Shown here: positions 1 to 5,603 of the stretch, piece after piece
Numbering within the stretch: position 1 is the first letter of the stretch
Layout: every line of letters starts with the position of its first letter
Assembly (NCBI GenBank): GCA_030040495.1
Contig: JASHTP010000442.1
Coordinates: forward strand, 1-6,406
Reading direction: 5' to 3'
From: Alphaproteobacteria bacterium
Lineage (GTDB): Bacteria; Pseudomonadota; Alphaproteobacteria; ATCC43930; CGMCC-115725
DNA: 6,406 nucleotides
Notes under the pieces: model-generated
Told to the model about the DNA's origin: nothing
Seen by the model: only the letters and a program-made list of their open reading frames with translations
Databases searched by the model: none
Position numbers and translations under genes: made by a program

Positions 1-519
1 CATCCGACGCAGAAGCCCGAGGCGCTGCTGCACCGGGTGCTGCTCGCCTCGACCCGGCCCGGCGACCTCGTGCTCGATCCCTTCTTCGGCACCGGCACCA
101 CCGGCGCGGTGGCGAAGCGGCTGCGGCGGCGCTTCATCGGCATCGAGCGCGATCCCGATTACGCCGCGCTGGCGCGCGAGCGCATCGAAGCCGTCGCGCC
201 GGCGCCGCCCGATGCGGTGACGGTCTCGGCCAAGCGCGAAGAGCCGCGCATCCCCTTCGGCACTTTGGTCGAGCGCGGGCTCATCAAGCCCGGCGATCTC
301 CTGGTCGACGCGTCGCGCCGCTTCACCGCGCGGGTGCGCGCCGACGGCACGGTCATTGCCGCCGAGGCGCGCGGCTCGATCCACCAGGTCGGCGCCCAGG
401 TGCAGGGCGCGCCCGCCTGCAACGGCTGGGCCTTCTGGCACTTCCTCCATCGCGGCCGGCCGGTCTCGATCGACGTGCTGCGCCAGAAGGTCCGGGCGGA
501 GCTCGGCGCGGCTCGATAA
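1..519 (+). CDS. ccrM: CcrM-type adenine DNA methyltransferase, C-terminal part (5' end outside the window)
   Basis: This is the last 172 residues of a beta-class N6-adenine DNA methyltransferase. In family members such as Caulobacter CcrM the enzyme methylates the adenine of GANTC sites and acts in the cell cycle. The open frame runs in from base 1 and ends with TAA at 517-519. Visible residue 1 starts HPTQKPEALL, the motif X region just before motif I. Residues 26-34 are motif I (DPFFGTGTT), which binds S-adenosylmethionine, followed by GIERDPDYAALA. Motif IV (DPPY) and the target-recognition part come earlier in this permuted class and lie upstream of the window. Residues about 82-165 form the C-terminal RAMA-type extension (PFGTLVERGLIKPG, then SIHQVGAQVQG and ACNGWAFWHF), which distinguishes CcrM homologues from short HinfI-type enzymes and is needed for DNA binding in the family. 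GANTC specificity is inferred from homology. No convincing terminator follows. Confidence 0.93.
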   Translation, partial: HPTQKPEALLHRVLLASTRPGDLVLDPFFGTGTTGAVAKRLRRRFIGIERDPDYAALARERIEAVAPAPPDAVTVSAKREEPRIPFGTLVERGLIKPGDLLVDASRRFTARVRADGTVIAAEARGSIHQVGAQVQGAPACNGWAFWHFLHRGRPVSIDVLRQKVRAELGAAR

Positions 520-559
520 GCTGCCTGCCGGTCGGCATGCGGCCCGACCCACAGTCCCA

Positions 560-588
560 TTGACGCGGCGCGCCCGCTCTTCTAGTCT
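560..588 (+). promoter_or_regulatory. Predicted sigma70-type promoter of the leuA leader transcript
   Basis: TTGACG at 560-565 is a five-of-six match to the -35 consensus. It is followed after exactly 17 bases by TAGTCT at 583-588, a four-of-six match to the -10 consensus. Seven bases beyond the -10 box places transcription start at about 595-596. This is 41 nt beyond the ccrM stop, so leuA would be transcribed independently of ccrM. The start coincides with the ATG of the first leader peptide (596), which would make that peptide leaderless. The call rests on sequence match and spacing only. Confidence 0.55.
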
Positions 589-595
589 TTTTCCA

Positions 596-646
596 ATGCA
601 GACCACCGGGCGGAACCTCCTGCGACTTATCGCCCCGACGCTCTGA
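596..646 (+). CDS. Putative leucine leader peptide 1 (16 aa)
   Basis: This short ORF encodes MQTTGRNLLRLIAPTL and stops with TGA at 644-646. Four of 16 residues are leucine (8, 9, 11 and 16), with three Leu codons in a four-codon window (617-628) next to an isoleucine codon. It lies upstream of leuA, as expected of a leader peptide sensing charged tRNA-Leu. No Shine-Dalgarno precedes the ATG. The predicted promoter puts the transcript start at or one base before it, so translation would be leaderless, as reported for the trpL leader of Sinorhizobium. The stop codon falls in the loop of a 10-bp hairpin (634-643 with 648-657). A chance ORF cannot be excluded from one sequence. Confidence 0.6.
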   Translation: MQTTGRNLLRLIAPTL

Positions 647-678
647 GGAGTGTCGGGCCGTCGCCCTTTTCCGGTTCC
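612..678 (+). promoter_or_regulatory. Nested stem structure around leader peptide 1 (attenuator-like)
   Basis: Three nested helices can be drawn by hand. GGAAC (612-616) pairs with GTTCC (674-678). GCGAC (622-626), which overlaps the Leu codons, pairs with GTCGC (660-664). A 10-bp hairpin joins 634-643 and 648-657 with loop TGAG and one G-U pair. An alternative small hairpin, GGGC (655-658) with GCCC (663-666), is followed directly by TTTT (667-670). It is mutually exclusive with the 10-bp hairpin and could be a weak terminator. The arrangement fits ribosome-mediated attenuation, but the short stem and four T residues make termination uncertain. The plan resembles the downstream leader at 740-842. 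Confidence 0.4.
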
Positions 679-697
679 CCCGCGTGAGTTCTGCCCC

Positions 698-781
698 ATG
701 CCTTCCCCCGCTTCGCACCGCTTTTCCGCCGCGGCCCCTGCACGCCTCCTGAAAATCCTGCGACTTAGCACCGGTCGCTGA
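698..781 (+). CDS. Putative leucine leader peptide 2 (27 aa)
   Basis: This short ORF begins MPSPASHRFSAAAPA and ends RLLKILRLSTGR before TGA at 779-781. Leucines 17, 18, 21 and 23, with isoleucine 20, are concentrated in a seven-residue stretch just before the stop, the usual placement for a control-codon run. Upstream there is only a weak purine match (GTGAG, 684-688, nine bases before the ATG). Codons 20-24 contain the same 12 bases (TCCTGCGACTTA, 756-767) as leader 1 (618-629), in the same reading frame. The TGA lies inside the left arm of a 12-bp hairpin. Leu codons 17-18 and the Lys codon after them are complementary to the leuA ribosome binding site. The stop is 62 nt before the leuA start. 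Function is inferred from position, composition and structure. Confidence 0.55.
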   Translation: MPSPASHRFSAAAPARLLKILRLSTGR

Positions 782-842
782 GCGCCGACGCTCGGCGACC
801 GCCGCCTCTTGTCGCTCCGTCCCCTTTCAGGAGTTTTCGTGC
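740..842 (+). promoter_or_regulatory. leuA leader structure sequestering the leuA ribosome binding site
   Basis: Four nested helices lie between the leader-2 Leu codons and the leuA start. They are GCACG (740-744) with CGTGC (838-842); CTCCTGAAA (746-754) with TTTCAGGAG (825-833); GCGAC (760-764) with GTCGC (811-815); and a 12-bp hairpin of 772-783 with 790-801, loop 784-789, one G-U pair. The 825-833 arm contains the leuA Shine-Dalgarno AGGAG (829-833), ten bases before the ATG at 844. Folded, the leuA start region would be masked. A ribosome held on Leu codons 746-766 would occupy the opposing strand and expose it. The outer stem is also followed by TTTT (834-837), so a transcription-termination reading is possible though weaker. 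Pairings were found by eye, with no energy calculation. Confidence 0.5.
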
Positions 843-843
843 C

Positions 844-2517
844 ATGACCCGCATGCCCATCGAGAAGTACCGACCTTTCGCCCCCATCCACTTGCCCGAT
901 CGGCACTGGCCGTCGCGCACCCTCGAGCGCGCGCCCATCTGGTGCAGCGTCGATCTCCGCGACGGCAACCAGGCGCTGGTCGAGCCGATGGGGTCCGAGC
1001 GCAAGCGCCGCCTGTTTCAGCTTCTGGTGAAGATGGGCTTCAAGGAGATCGAAGTCGGATTCCCCGCCGCCTCGCAGACCGAATTCGATTTCGTGCGCGA
1101 GATCATCGAGCAGAAGCTGATCCCGCCCGACGTCACCATCCAGGTGCTGACCCAGTCGCGCCCGGAGCTGATCGAGAAGACCTTTGCGGCGATCCGCGGC
1201 GCGCGACGCGCCATCGTCCATCTTTACAACTCGACCTCGACCCTCCAGCGCCGCGTCGTCTTCGGCCTCGACCGCGCGGGGATCACCGAGATCGCGGTAA
1301 GCGGTGCGCGGCTCATCCGCGATCTCGCGGCGGCGATGCCGGAGACCGAAACCGTCCATCAATACTCCCCCGAGAGCTTCAGCGGCACCGAGCTCGACTA
1401 TGCCGTCGAGATCTGCGAGGCCGTGCTCGACGTGTGGCGGCCGACGCCGCAGAAGAAGACCATCGTCAACCTGCCGGGCACGGTCGAGATGGCGACGCCC
1501 AATGTCTATGCCGACCAGATCGAGTGGTTCGGCCGCGCCATCCATGGCCGCGACCGCGTCATTCTCAGCGTCCACCCGCACAACGACCGCGGCACCGCAG
1601 TGGCCGCGACCGAGCTCGCGCTGATGGCCGGCGCCGAGCGCGTCGAAGGCACGCTCTTCGGTAATGGCGAGCGCACCGGCAATGTCGATGTCGTGACCCT
1701 GGCGCTCAACCTTTTCAGCCAGGGCGTCGATCCCGGCCTCGTCATCGACGACATCAACGAGATCGTGCGGACATCCGAGTACTGCACCCAGCTCCCCGTC
1801 CATCCGCGCCATCCCTATGCCGGCGAGCTGGTCTTCACCGCCTTCTCCGGCTCGCACCAGGACGCGATCAAGAAAGGCCTCGACGCGCTCGCCAAGCGCA
1901 ATGACGGCGTCTGGGAAGTGCCCTACCTGCCGATCGACCCGCGCGATCTCGGCCGCAGCTACGAGGCGATCATCCGCATCAACAGCCAGTCGGGCAAAGG
2001 CGGCATCGCCTATCTGCTCAAGACCGATTACGGCCTCGATTTGCCGCGGCTCCTTCAGGTCGAGTTCAGCGGCATCGTCCAGGAGATGACCGACCGCACC
2101 GGCAAGGAGGCGACGGCGCCCGAGATCTGGCGGCTTTTCGAAGCGACCTATCTCGCTGCCGATTCCGGCATCGCGCTCATCGATTACGAGATGCTGCCCG
2201 ACGCAAGGAGCGGCCGACATCTGCGCGCCGCCATCCGCCGCCACGGCGCCGAGCGGCGCATCGAGGGGCGCGGCAATGGGCCGATCGACGCCTTCATCGA
2301 CGCGCTCAGGCGGGAGTGCGGCATGGCGCTCGAGTTCCTCGACTACCGCGAGCATGCGGTGACGGCGGGCTCCGCCGCCAAGGCAGCCGCCTACGTGCAG
2401 GTCCGCGCGCCCGGCGGCGGCACCCTCTTCGGCGTCGGCCTCGACGAGAACATCGTCACCGCCTCGCTGCAAGCGGTGGCGAGCGCCGCGGCACGGGCGG
2501 AGCAGGCGCGAGGCTGA
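844..2517 (+). CDS. leuA: 2-isopropylmalate synthase, long (actinobacterial/fungal) type
   Basis: The enzyme condenses acetyl-CoA with 2-oxoisovalerate to give 2-isopropylmalate, the committed cytosolic step of leucine synthesis. The 557-residue protein has a TIM-barrel HMGL-like domain (about 30-310), a linker/communication region and a C-terminal LeuA allosteric dimer domain (about 475-550) that binds leucine in the family. The catalytic arginine and first metal ligand are R39 and D40 in DLRDGNQ. E177 lies in SPESFSG, H244 and H246 in HPHND, and N280 in GNGERTGN. These sit at a constant offset of 41 from the residues I recall for Mycobacterium tuberculosis LeuA (R80, D81, E218, H285, H287, N321), and H338 matches H379 likewise. 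The ATG at 844 follows AGGAG (829-833) by ten bases. The gene appears monocistronic, with its own promoter and leader, and faces mutY. Confidence 0.97.
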   Translation: MTRMPIEKYRPFAPIHLPDRHWPSRTLERAPIWCSVDLRDGNQALVEPMGSERKRRLFQLLVKMGFKEIEVGFPAASQTEFDFVREIIEQKLIPPDVTIQVLTQSRPELIEKTFAAIRGARRAIVHLYNSTSTLQRRVVFGLDRAGITEIAVSGARLIRDLAAAMPETETVHQYSPESFSGTELDYAVEICEAVLDVWRPTPQKKTIVNLPGTVEMATPNVYADQIEWFGRAIHGRDRVILSVHPHNDRGTAVAATELALMAGAERVEGTLFGNGERTGNVDVVTLALNLFSQGVDPGLVIDDINEIVRTSEYCTQLPVHPRHPYAGELVFTAFSGSHQDAIKKGLDALAKRNDGVWEVPYLPIDPRDLGRSYEAIIRINSQSGKGGIAYLLKTDYGLDLPRLLQVEFSGIVQEMTDRTGKEATAPEIWRLFEATYLAADSGIALIDYEMLPDARSGRHLRAAIRRHGAERRIEGRGNGPIDAFIDALRRECGMALEFLDYREHAVTAGSAAKAAAYVQVRAPGGGTLFGVGLDENIVTASLQAVASAAARAEQARG

Positions 2518-2530
2518 ACCGCATTGCCCT

Positions 2531-2650
2531 CCCTCTCCCCTTGCGGGAGAGGGAAGGCGAGGTGGCGCGCGTCGCCGGCGAGCGGCGCGTCGCCCTTCCC
2601 CTCAACCGGCGGCGCTAGGCGCCACCACCTTCTCCCGCATGGGGAGAGGG
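2531..2650. repeat. Palindromic intergenic repeat element between leuA and mutY
   Basis: The first 20 bases (2531-2550) and the reverse complement of the last 20 (2631-2650) agree at 19 positions, giving a 120-bp element with terminal inverted repeats. Each end is also a hairpin: CCCTCTCCC (2531-2539) pairs with GGGAGAGGG (2545-2553) across a five-base loop, and TCTCCC (2631-2636) pairs with GGGAGA (2642-2647). The inner flanks (GGTGGCGC near 2561 and GCGCCACCACC near 2619) continue the symmetry imperfectly. It lies 13 bp after the leuA stop and 12 bp from the mutY stop, so it fills the space between convergent genes. It resembles the CCCTCTCCC/GGGAGAGGG family common in alphaproteobacterial intergenic DNA (from memory). 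A bidirectional terminator role is possible, but there is no strong T-tract. It has no coding capacity of its own. Confidence 0.75.
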
Positions 2651-2662
2651 TCGGCATCGCCT

Positions 2663-3772
2663 TCACCGCCGGCGTTTTCCTCCGCGCGCGTGCGCCACCA
2701 CCTTCTTCATCACCGTCGGCAGCGCCTCGGCGGCGAGATCCTCGGGCGCGACCCACTTGCCGTGGGCGCCGATCCCTTTCTTCACCGCGCCGGCGAGCAC
2801 GGCGAGCTCGAGATGGAAATGGGTGAAGGTGTGGCGGACGGTTCCGGGGAGCAGCTGCCATTTCGCCGGCAGGGGCGCGGCGGCGATCGCCTCCGCCTCG
2901 CTCCACGGCGCCTCGCGCCAGAGCGTCGAGGGCACCTCCATCATGCCGCCCAGCAGCCCCTTCTCCGGCCGCTTGCGGAGCAGCACCGCCCCGTCGGGCT
3001 TGACCGCCCAGAAGGCGACGCCGCGGCGCAGCGGCTTCGGCGCCCTGGCGCGGCGCGCCGGCAAGCTCTCGGCGATGCCTGCGGCATGGCCGCGGCAGGC
3101 CTCGCGCCACGGGCAGAGAATGCATTTGGGTCGCCGCGGCGTGCAGAGGGTCGCGCCCAGATCCATCACCGCCTGGGCGTAGTCGCCCGGGCGCTCCGCC
3201 GGCGTCAGGCTCTGGGCGAGCCGGCGCAGCGCCGGCTTGGCGTCGGGCAACGGCTCGGCGACGGCGAAGAGCCGCGCCATCACCCGCTCGACATTGCCGT
3301 CGACCGGCGTCGCGGCGCGATCGAAAGCGATCGCCGCCACCGCCGCCGCGGTGTAGGCGCCGATGCCGGGAAGATCGGCCAGCGCCGCCTCGTCCGCGGG
3401 AAAGGCGCCGCCATGCCGCTCGACGACGGCGCGCGCGCAGGCATGCAGGTTGCGCGCGCGCGCGTAATAGCCCAACCCCTGCCAGGCGTGCAGCACCTCG
3501 TCGAGCGAGGCGGCGGCGAGCGCGGCGAGATCGGGCCAGCGCGCGGTGAAGCGCCCGAAATAGCCCGCAACCGTCGCCACCGTCGTCTGCTGCAGCATGA
3601 TCTCGCTGAGCCAGACGCGATAGGGATCGGCGCGCTCGCCCGGCGGCGCGCGCCAGGGAAATTTGCGGCGGTGGCCGTCATACCAGGCGAGCAGCCGCTC
3701 CGGCAGCTCGCAGAGATCCACCGGCGCCGTGGCGGACTCGGCTCGATGGATCAGGCGCGGAGAACGGGACAT
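2663..3772 (-). CDS. mutY: A/G-specific adenine DNA glycosylase
   Basis: The enzyme removes adenine mispaired with 8-oxoguanine, preventing G:C to T:A changes. In the 369-residue form, the helix-hairpin-helix glycosylase domain spans about 20-225. Catalytic glutamate E57 lies in LSEIMLQQT, the HhH segment is LPGIGAYTA (134-142) and catalytic aspartate D158 lies in PVDGNVERV. Cysteines C210, C217, C220 and C226 form the C-X6-C-X2-C-X5-C iron-sulfur motif. Residues about 245-360 are the NUDIX-like 8-oxoguanine recognition domain, with HTFTHFHLE (314-322) in place of the E. coli HTFSHFH loop. The start at 3772 (ATG) gives a normal N-terminus just ahead of the conserved WYD segment. An ATG at 3799 (378 aa) and a TTG at 3838 (391 aa) are in frame, none with a clear Shine-Dalgarno, so the exact start is uncertain. 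The gene is convergent with leuA and divergent from the DUF4189 gene. Confidence 0.96.
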   Translation of the reverse strand: MSRSPRLIHRAESATAPVDLCELPERLLAWYDGHRRKFPWRAPPGERADPYRVWLSEIMLQQTTVATVAGYFGRFTARWPDLAALAAASLDEVLHAWQGLGYYARARNLHACARAVVERHGGAFPADEAALADLPGIGAYTAAAVAAIAFDRAATPVDGNVERVMARLFAVAEPLPDAKPALRRLAQSLTPAERPGDYAQAVMDLGATLCTPRRPKCILCPWREACRGHAAGIAESLPARRARAPKPLRRGVAFWAVKPDGAVLLRKRPEKGLLGGMMEVPSTLWREAPWSEAEAIAAAPLPAKWQLLPGTVRHTFTHFHLELAVLAGAVKKGIGAHGKWVAPEDLAAEALPTVMKKVVAHARGGKRRR

Positions 3773-3881
3773 GCGCGGCGACGATCGAAACCCTATCATT
3801 GACGACACGCGTGCGCCAGGGCGGTGGCGGAGCGGCAAGCGCGCCGCTAAGATACGACTTCAGCATCGATGGGGGGAATCG

Positions 3882-4337
3882 ATGAGCATCAGAACGGGTC
3901 GCAATCTCGGCGCCAAAGGGGGGTTGCTCGCGGTCGCCTTGGCGGTCGCGGCGGCGCTGGCACCGACGCCGGCTTCGGCCGACGGCGCGCTTGCGGTCGG
4001 CGTTCCCGCCGACGTGTCGAAGGACGGCTTCGCCTATGGCCGCAACGTCAATTCACCCACCGAGCAGGCGGCGCGCGAGCGGGCGCTCCAGCTTTGCCGC
4101 ACCGCCAAGGATTCGAGCGACGCGGCGCGCAACCTGTGCACCGTGGTGATGAGCTTCCACCGCCAGTGCGTCTCCGTCGCCATGGATCCGGCCGCGGGAA
4201 CGCCCGGCGTCGGCTGGGCGGTGGCGCCCACCCGCGAGGCGGCGGAGCAGCAGGCGCTGAGCAATTGCATCGCGACGGCCGGGCCCGCCCGGCAGCAATA
4301 TTGCGTCAAGTCGGATTCGGCCTGCGACGGGCAGTGA
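3882..4337 (+). CDS. Secreted DUF4189 domain protein
   Basis: The product is 151 residues. It has a signal peptide: basic start (MSIRTGRNLGAKGG), hydrophobic core about 14-27 and a predicted Sec cleavage after ASA at residue 33. The mature part has six cysteines (C72, C86, C96, C129, C141, C148), an even number that suits disulfides outside the cytoplasm. Two similar halves are visible: SPTEQAARERALQLC (58-72) and APTREAAEQQALSNC (115-129), each followed by further cysteines. This matches the DUF4189 pattern (GWAVAPT, then Ala-rich helix and Cys). The family has no established biochemical role that I can state. The ATG at 3882 was chosen for the purine-rich GGGGGGA (3871-3877) five bases upstream of it and because it begins the signal peptide. 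The frame is open further upstream. It is read divergently from mutY and lies 63 nt before the dciA-like gene. Confidence 0.85.
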   Translation: MSIRTGRNLGAKGGLLAVALAVAAALAPTPASADGALAVGVPADVSKDGFAYGRNVNSPTEQAARERALQLCRTAKDSSDAARNLCTVVMSFHRQCVSVAMDPAAGTPGVGWAVAPTREAAEQQALSNCIATAGPARQQYCVKSDSACDGQ

Positions 4338-4343
4338 GTACAG

Positions 4344-4381
4344 GCCGGCGCGACGCCGGCGCGGCGGAATCGCCGCCGGCG
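4344..4381 (+). other. Overlapping GC-rich hairpins between the DUF4189 gene and dciA
   Basis: GCCGGCG (4344-4350) can pair with CGCCGGC (4354-4360) across a CGA triloop. The same 4354-4360 segment can instead pair with GCCGGCG (4375-4381), with inner pairs 4363-4366/4371-4374 and a two-base bulge. The two structures exclude one another. No T-tract follows either, so termination is doubtful. The hairpins end seven bases before the dciA Shine-Dalgarno and could affect expression across the 63-nt gap. GC-rich sequence yields such stems often. Confidence 0.35.
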
Positions 4382-4400
4382 TGAGCCGGGAGGGTCGGGC

Positions 4401-4886
4401 GTGGAGCAGGAGCGGCGCGGCAGGGTGCGCGCGATCGCGGCGGAAGTGCCGAAGATCGCCGGCGCGGTGCTGGGCAAGCGCGGCTTCGCCGAAGCGCAGC
4501 TCGTTGCGCAATGGCCGGCGATCATCAGCGACAGCCTAGCGGCCGGCGTGACCCCGGAAAAGCTCAGCTTCCCGCGCGGCGAACGGCGCGACGGCACGCT
4601 ACATCTCAGAGTCGCGCCCGGCCTCGGCCTCGAGGTGCAGCATCGCGAACCCGTGCTGATCGAGCGCATCAACGCCTTCTTCGGCTATCGCGCGGTGGCG
4701 CGACTCGCGTTGAAGCAAGGCCCGCCGGCGGTGTCGCCGCCGCCGCCGGCCCGGCCGCGGCCGCTTGCCGCCGAAGAACGACAGTTGCTCGAGCACCGTC
4801 TTGCCGCTATCGACGACGGCGCGCTCAAGGAGGCACTGGAGCGGCTCGGCGAGGCCGTCATCGGCACGGCCAGGCGCCGGGAATGA
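4401..4886 (+). CDS. dciA: DUF721 / DciA-like replication protein
   Basis: The 161-residue cytosolic protein carries a DUF721 (DciA) domain at about 10-105. Recognisable elements are the N-terminal helix, the conserved tryptophan W38 in LVAQWPAIIS, the strand GTLHLRV (65-71) and the helix HREPVLIERINAFFGY (81-96) leading to the V-A-R-L-A-L strand. A proline-rich linker (about 108-120) connects to a charged helical tail. DciA proteins are the ancestral DnaB helicase-loading partners in bacteria without DnaC-type loaders. That function is carried over from the family, and some DUF721 proteins are uncharacterised. The GTG start at 4401 is supported by GGGAGGG (4388-4394) six bases upstream. Its place before a DsbA-like gene and smc matches the alphaproteobacterial arrangement I recall. 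The TGA overlaps a small hairpin (4885-4904). Confidence 0.86.
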   Translation: MEQERRGRVRAIAAEVPKIAGAVLGKRGFAEAQLVAQWPAIISDSLAAGVTPEKLSFPRGERRDGTLHLRVAPGLGLEVQHREPVLIERINAFFGYRAVARLALKQGPPAVSPPPPARPRPLAAEERQLLEHRLAAIDDGALKEALERLGEAVIGTARRRE

Positions 4887-4904
4887 TGACACTCTCGTGT
4901 CATC
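4885..4904 (+). other. Hairpin at the dciA stop codon
   Basis: GATGACAC (4885-4892) and GTGTCATC (4897-4904) form a perfect 8-bp stem with loop TCTC. The left arm begins within the dciA TGA. There is no T-tract downstream, so it is not a standard terminator. It might protect the dciA 3' end or, as a DNA palindrome just upstream of the putative -35 box at 4908, be an operator. Confidence 0.4.
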
Positions 4905-4907
4905 GGC

Positions 4908-4936
4908 TTGCATTGGTCGGCGCGAGGCCCTAGCAT
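4908..4936 (+). promoter_or_regulatory. Possible sigma70-type promoter for dsbA-like/smc
   Basis: TTGCAT (4908-4913) and TAGCAT (4931-4936) are separated by exactly 17 bases. The -10 box matches consensus at four of six positions. The -35 box keeps TTG but is otherwise weak. Start of transcription would be near 4943, about 20 nt before the dsbA-like ATG. The 76-nt gap after dciA leaves room for an independent promoter. Confidence 0.4.
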
Positions 4937-4962
4937 CAACATCTAGTGGTTCGGAGCGGGAG

Positions 4963-5586
4963 ATGCGTCAGATTTGGTTGATCCTGGCTGGTTTTTTGCT
5001 GGTTGGGTCGATTGCCGCCCTGCCGCCCGGGGTCCGTGCCGAGACGCCGGGGCCGACCCCCGAGGCGCAGGACCATGTGCTCGGCAAGTCCGAAGCGCCA
5101 ATCACCATCATCGAGTACGGCTCCCTCACCTGCCCGCACTGCGCCGAGTTCGACCGGACGACCTTGCCGGAGGTGGAGAAGAACTGGATCGAGACCGGCA
5201 AGGCGAAGCTGGTGTTTCGCGTCTTCCCGCTGAACCAGCTCGACGTGCGCGCGGCGATGCTGGCGAGCTGCGTTCCGGCCGAGCGCTATTTCGCCTTCAT
5301 CGACGCGGTCTATCAGAGCCAGGCCACCTGGATGGCGGCGCAGGATCCCGAGCAGGCGCTGGCGGGCATCGCCCGGCTCGCCGGCGTCGCCGAGGACAAG
5401 ATCAAGAGCTGCCTCGACGACAAGGCGCTCGAGGACGCGGTCGAAGCCCAGGCCTATGCCGCGCAGAAGAGCTTTGGCGTGGATTCGACGCCGACCTTCT
5501 TCATCAACGGCGTCAAGATGGATCCGAACGGCGCGCAGCCCTACGACGTCTTCGACAAGCAGCTGGCCGCGGCCCCGAAGAGCTGA
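4963..5586 (+). CDS. DsbA-family periplasmic thiol:disulfide oxidoreductase
   Basis: The 207-residue precursor has a signal peptide (hydrophobic core about 4-20, probable cleavage after VRA at residue 26). It then has a thioredoxin fold with a helical insertion, as in DsbA/DsbG-like proteins. The active site is C57-P-H-C60 in GSLTCPHCAEF, the DsbA-type CPHC pair, and the cis-proline is P177 in DSTPTFFING. The product should act on protein disulfides in the periplasm; whether it oxidises, reduces or isomerises is not visible. Two further cysteines, C103 and C150, lie in the helical part and could form a second structural disulfide, as described for some alphaproteobacterial DsbA proteins. The ATG at 4963 follows GGAG (4953-4956) by six bases and begins the signal peptide. 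smc starts 28 nt downstream, so the two are probably co-transcribed. Confidence 0.9.
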   Translation: MRQIWLILAGFLLVGSIAALPPGVRAETPGPTPEAQDHVLGKSEAPITIIEYGSLTCPHCAEFDRTTLPEVEKNWIETGKAKLVFRVFPLNQLDVRAAMLASCVPAERYFAFIDAVYQSQATWMAAQDPEQALAGIARLAGVAEDKIKSCLDDKALEDAVEAQAYAAQKSFGVDSTPTFFINGVKMDPNGAQPYDVFDKQLAAAPKS

Positions 5587-5603
5587 CGCGCCGGCAAGGA
5601 CGG

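Noticed and set aside
530..549. Hairpin GGTCGG/CCGACC after ccrM as a terminator
   Set aside because: The stem is only 6 bp with an 8-base loop and no T-tract follows. The T-rich bases at 586-592 are too distant and belong to the promoter region.
353..718. 121-residue open frame on the - strand crossing the ccrM end and leuA leader
   Set aside because: It runs antisense through conserved ccrM sequence into the leader region, with no motif or ribosome site, and has Arg-rich shadow composition.
2639..3802. 387-residue open frame on the + strand opposite mutY
   Set aside because: It is the complement of a well-supported mutY with intact catalytic and iron-sulfur residues. Its composition is Arg/Ala/Gly-rich with no recognisable motif, typical of antisense frames in GC-rich DNA.
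3799..3853. Promoter for the DUF4189 gene from TTGACG (3799-3804) and TAAGAT (3848-3853)
   Set aside because: The spacing is 43 bases, far from 17, and no partner box lies at the right distance from either element.
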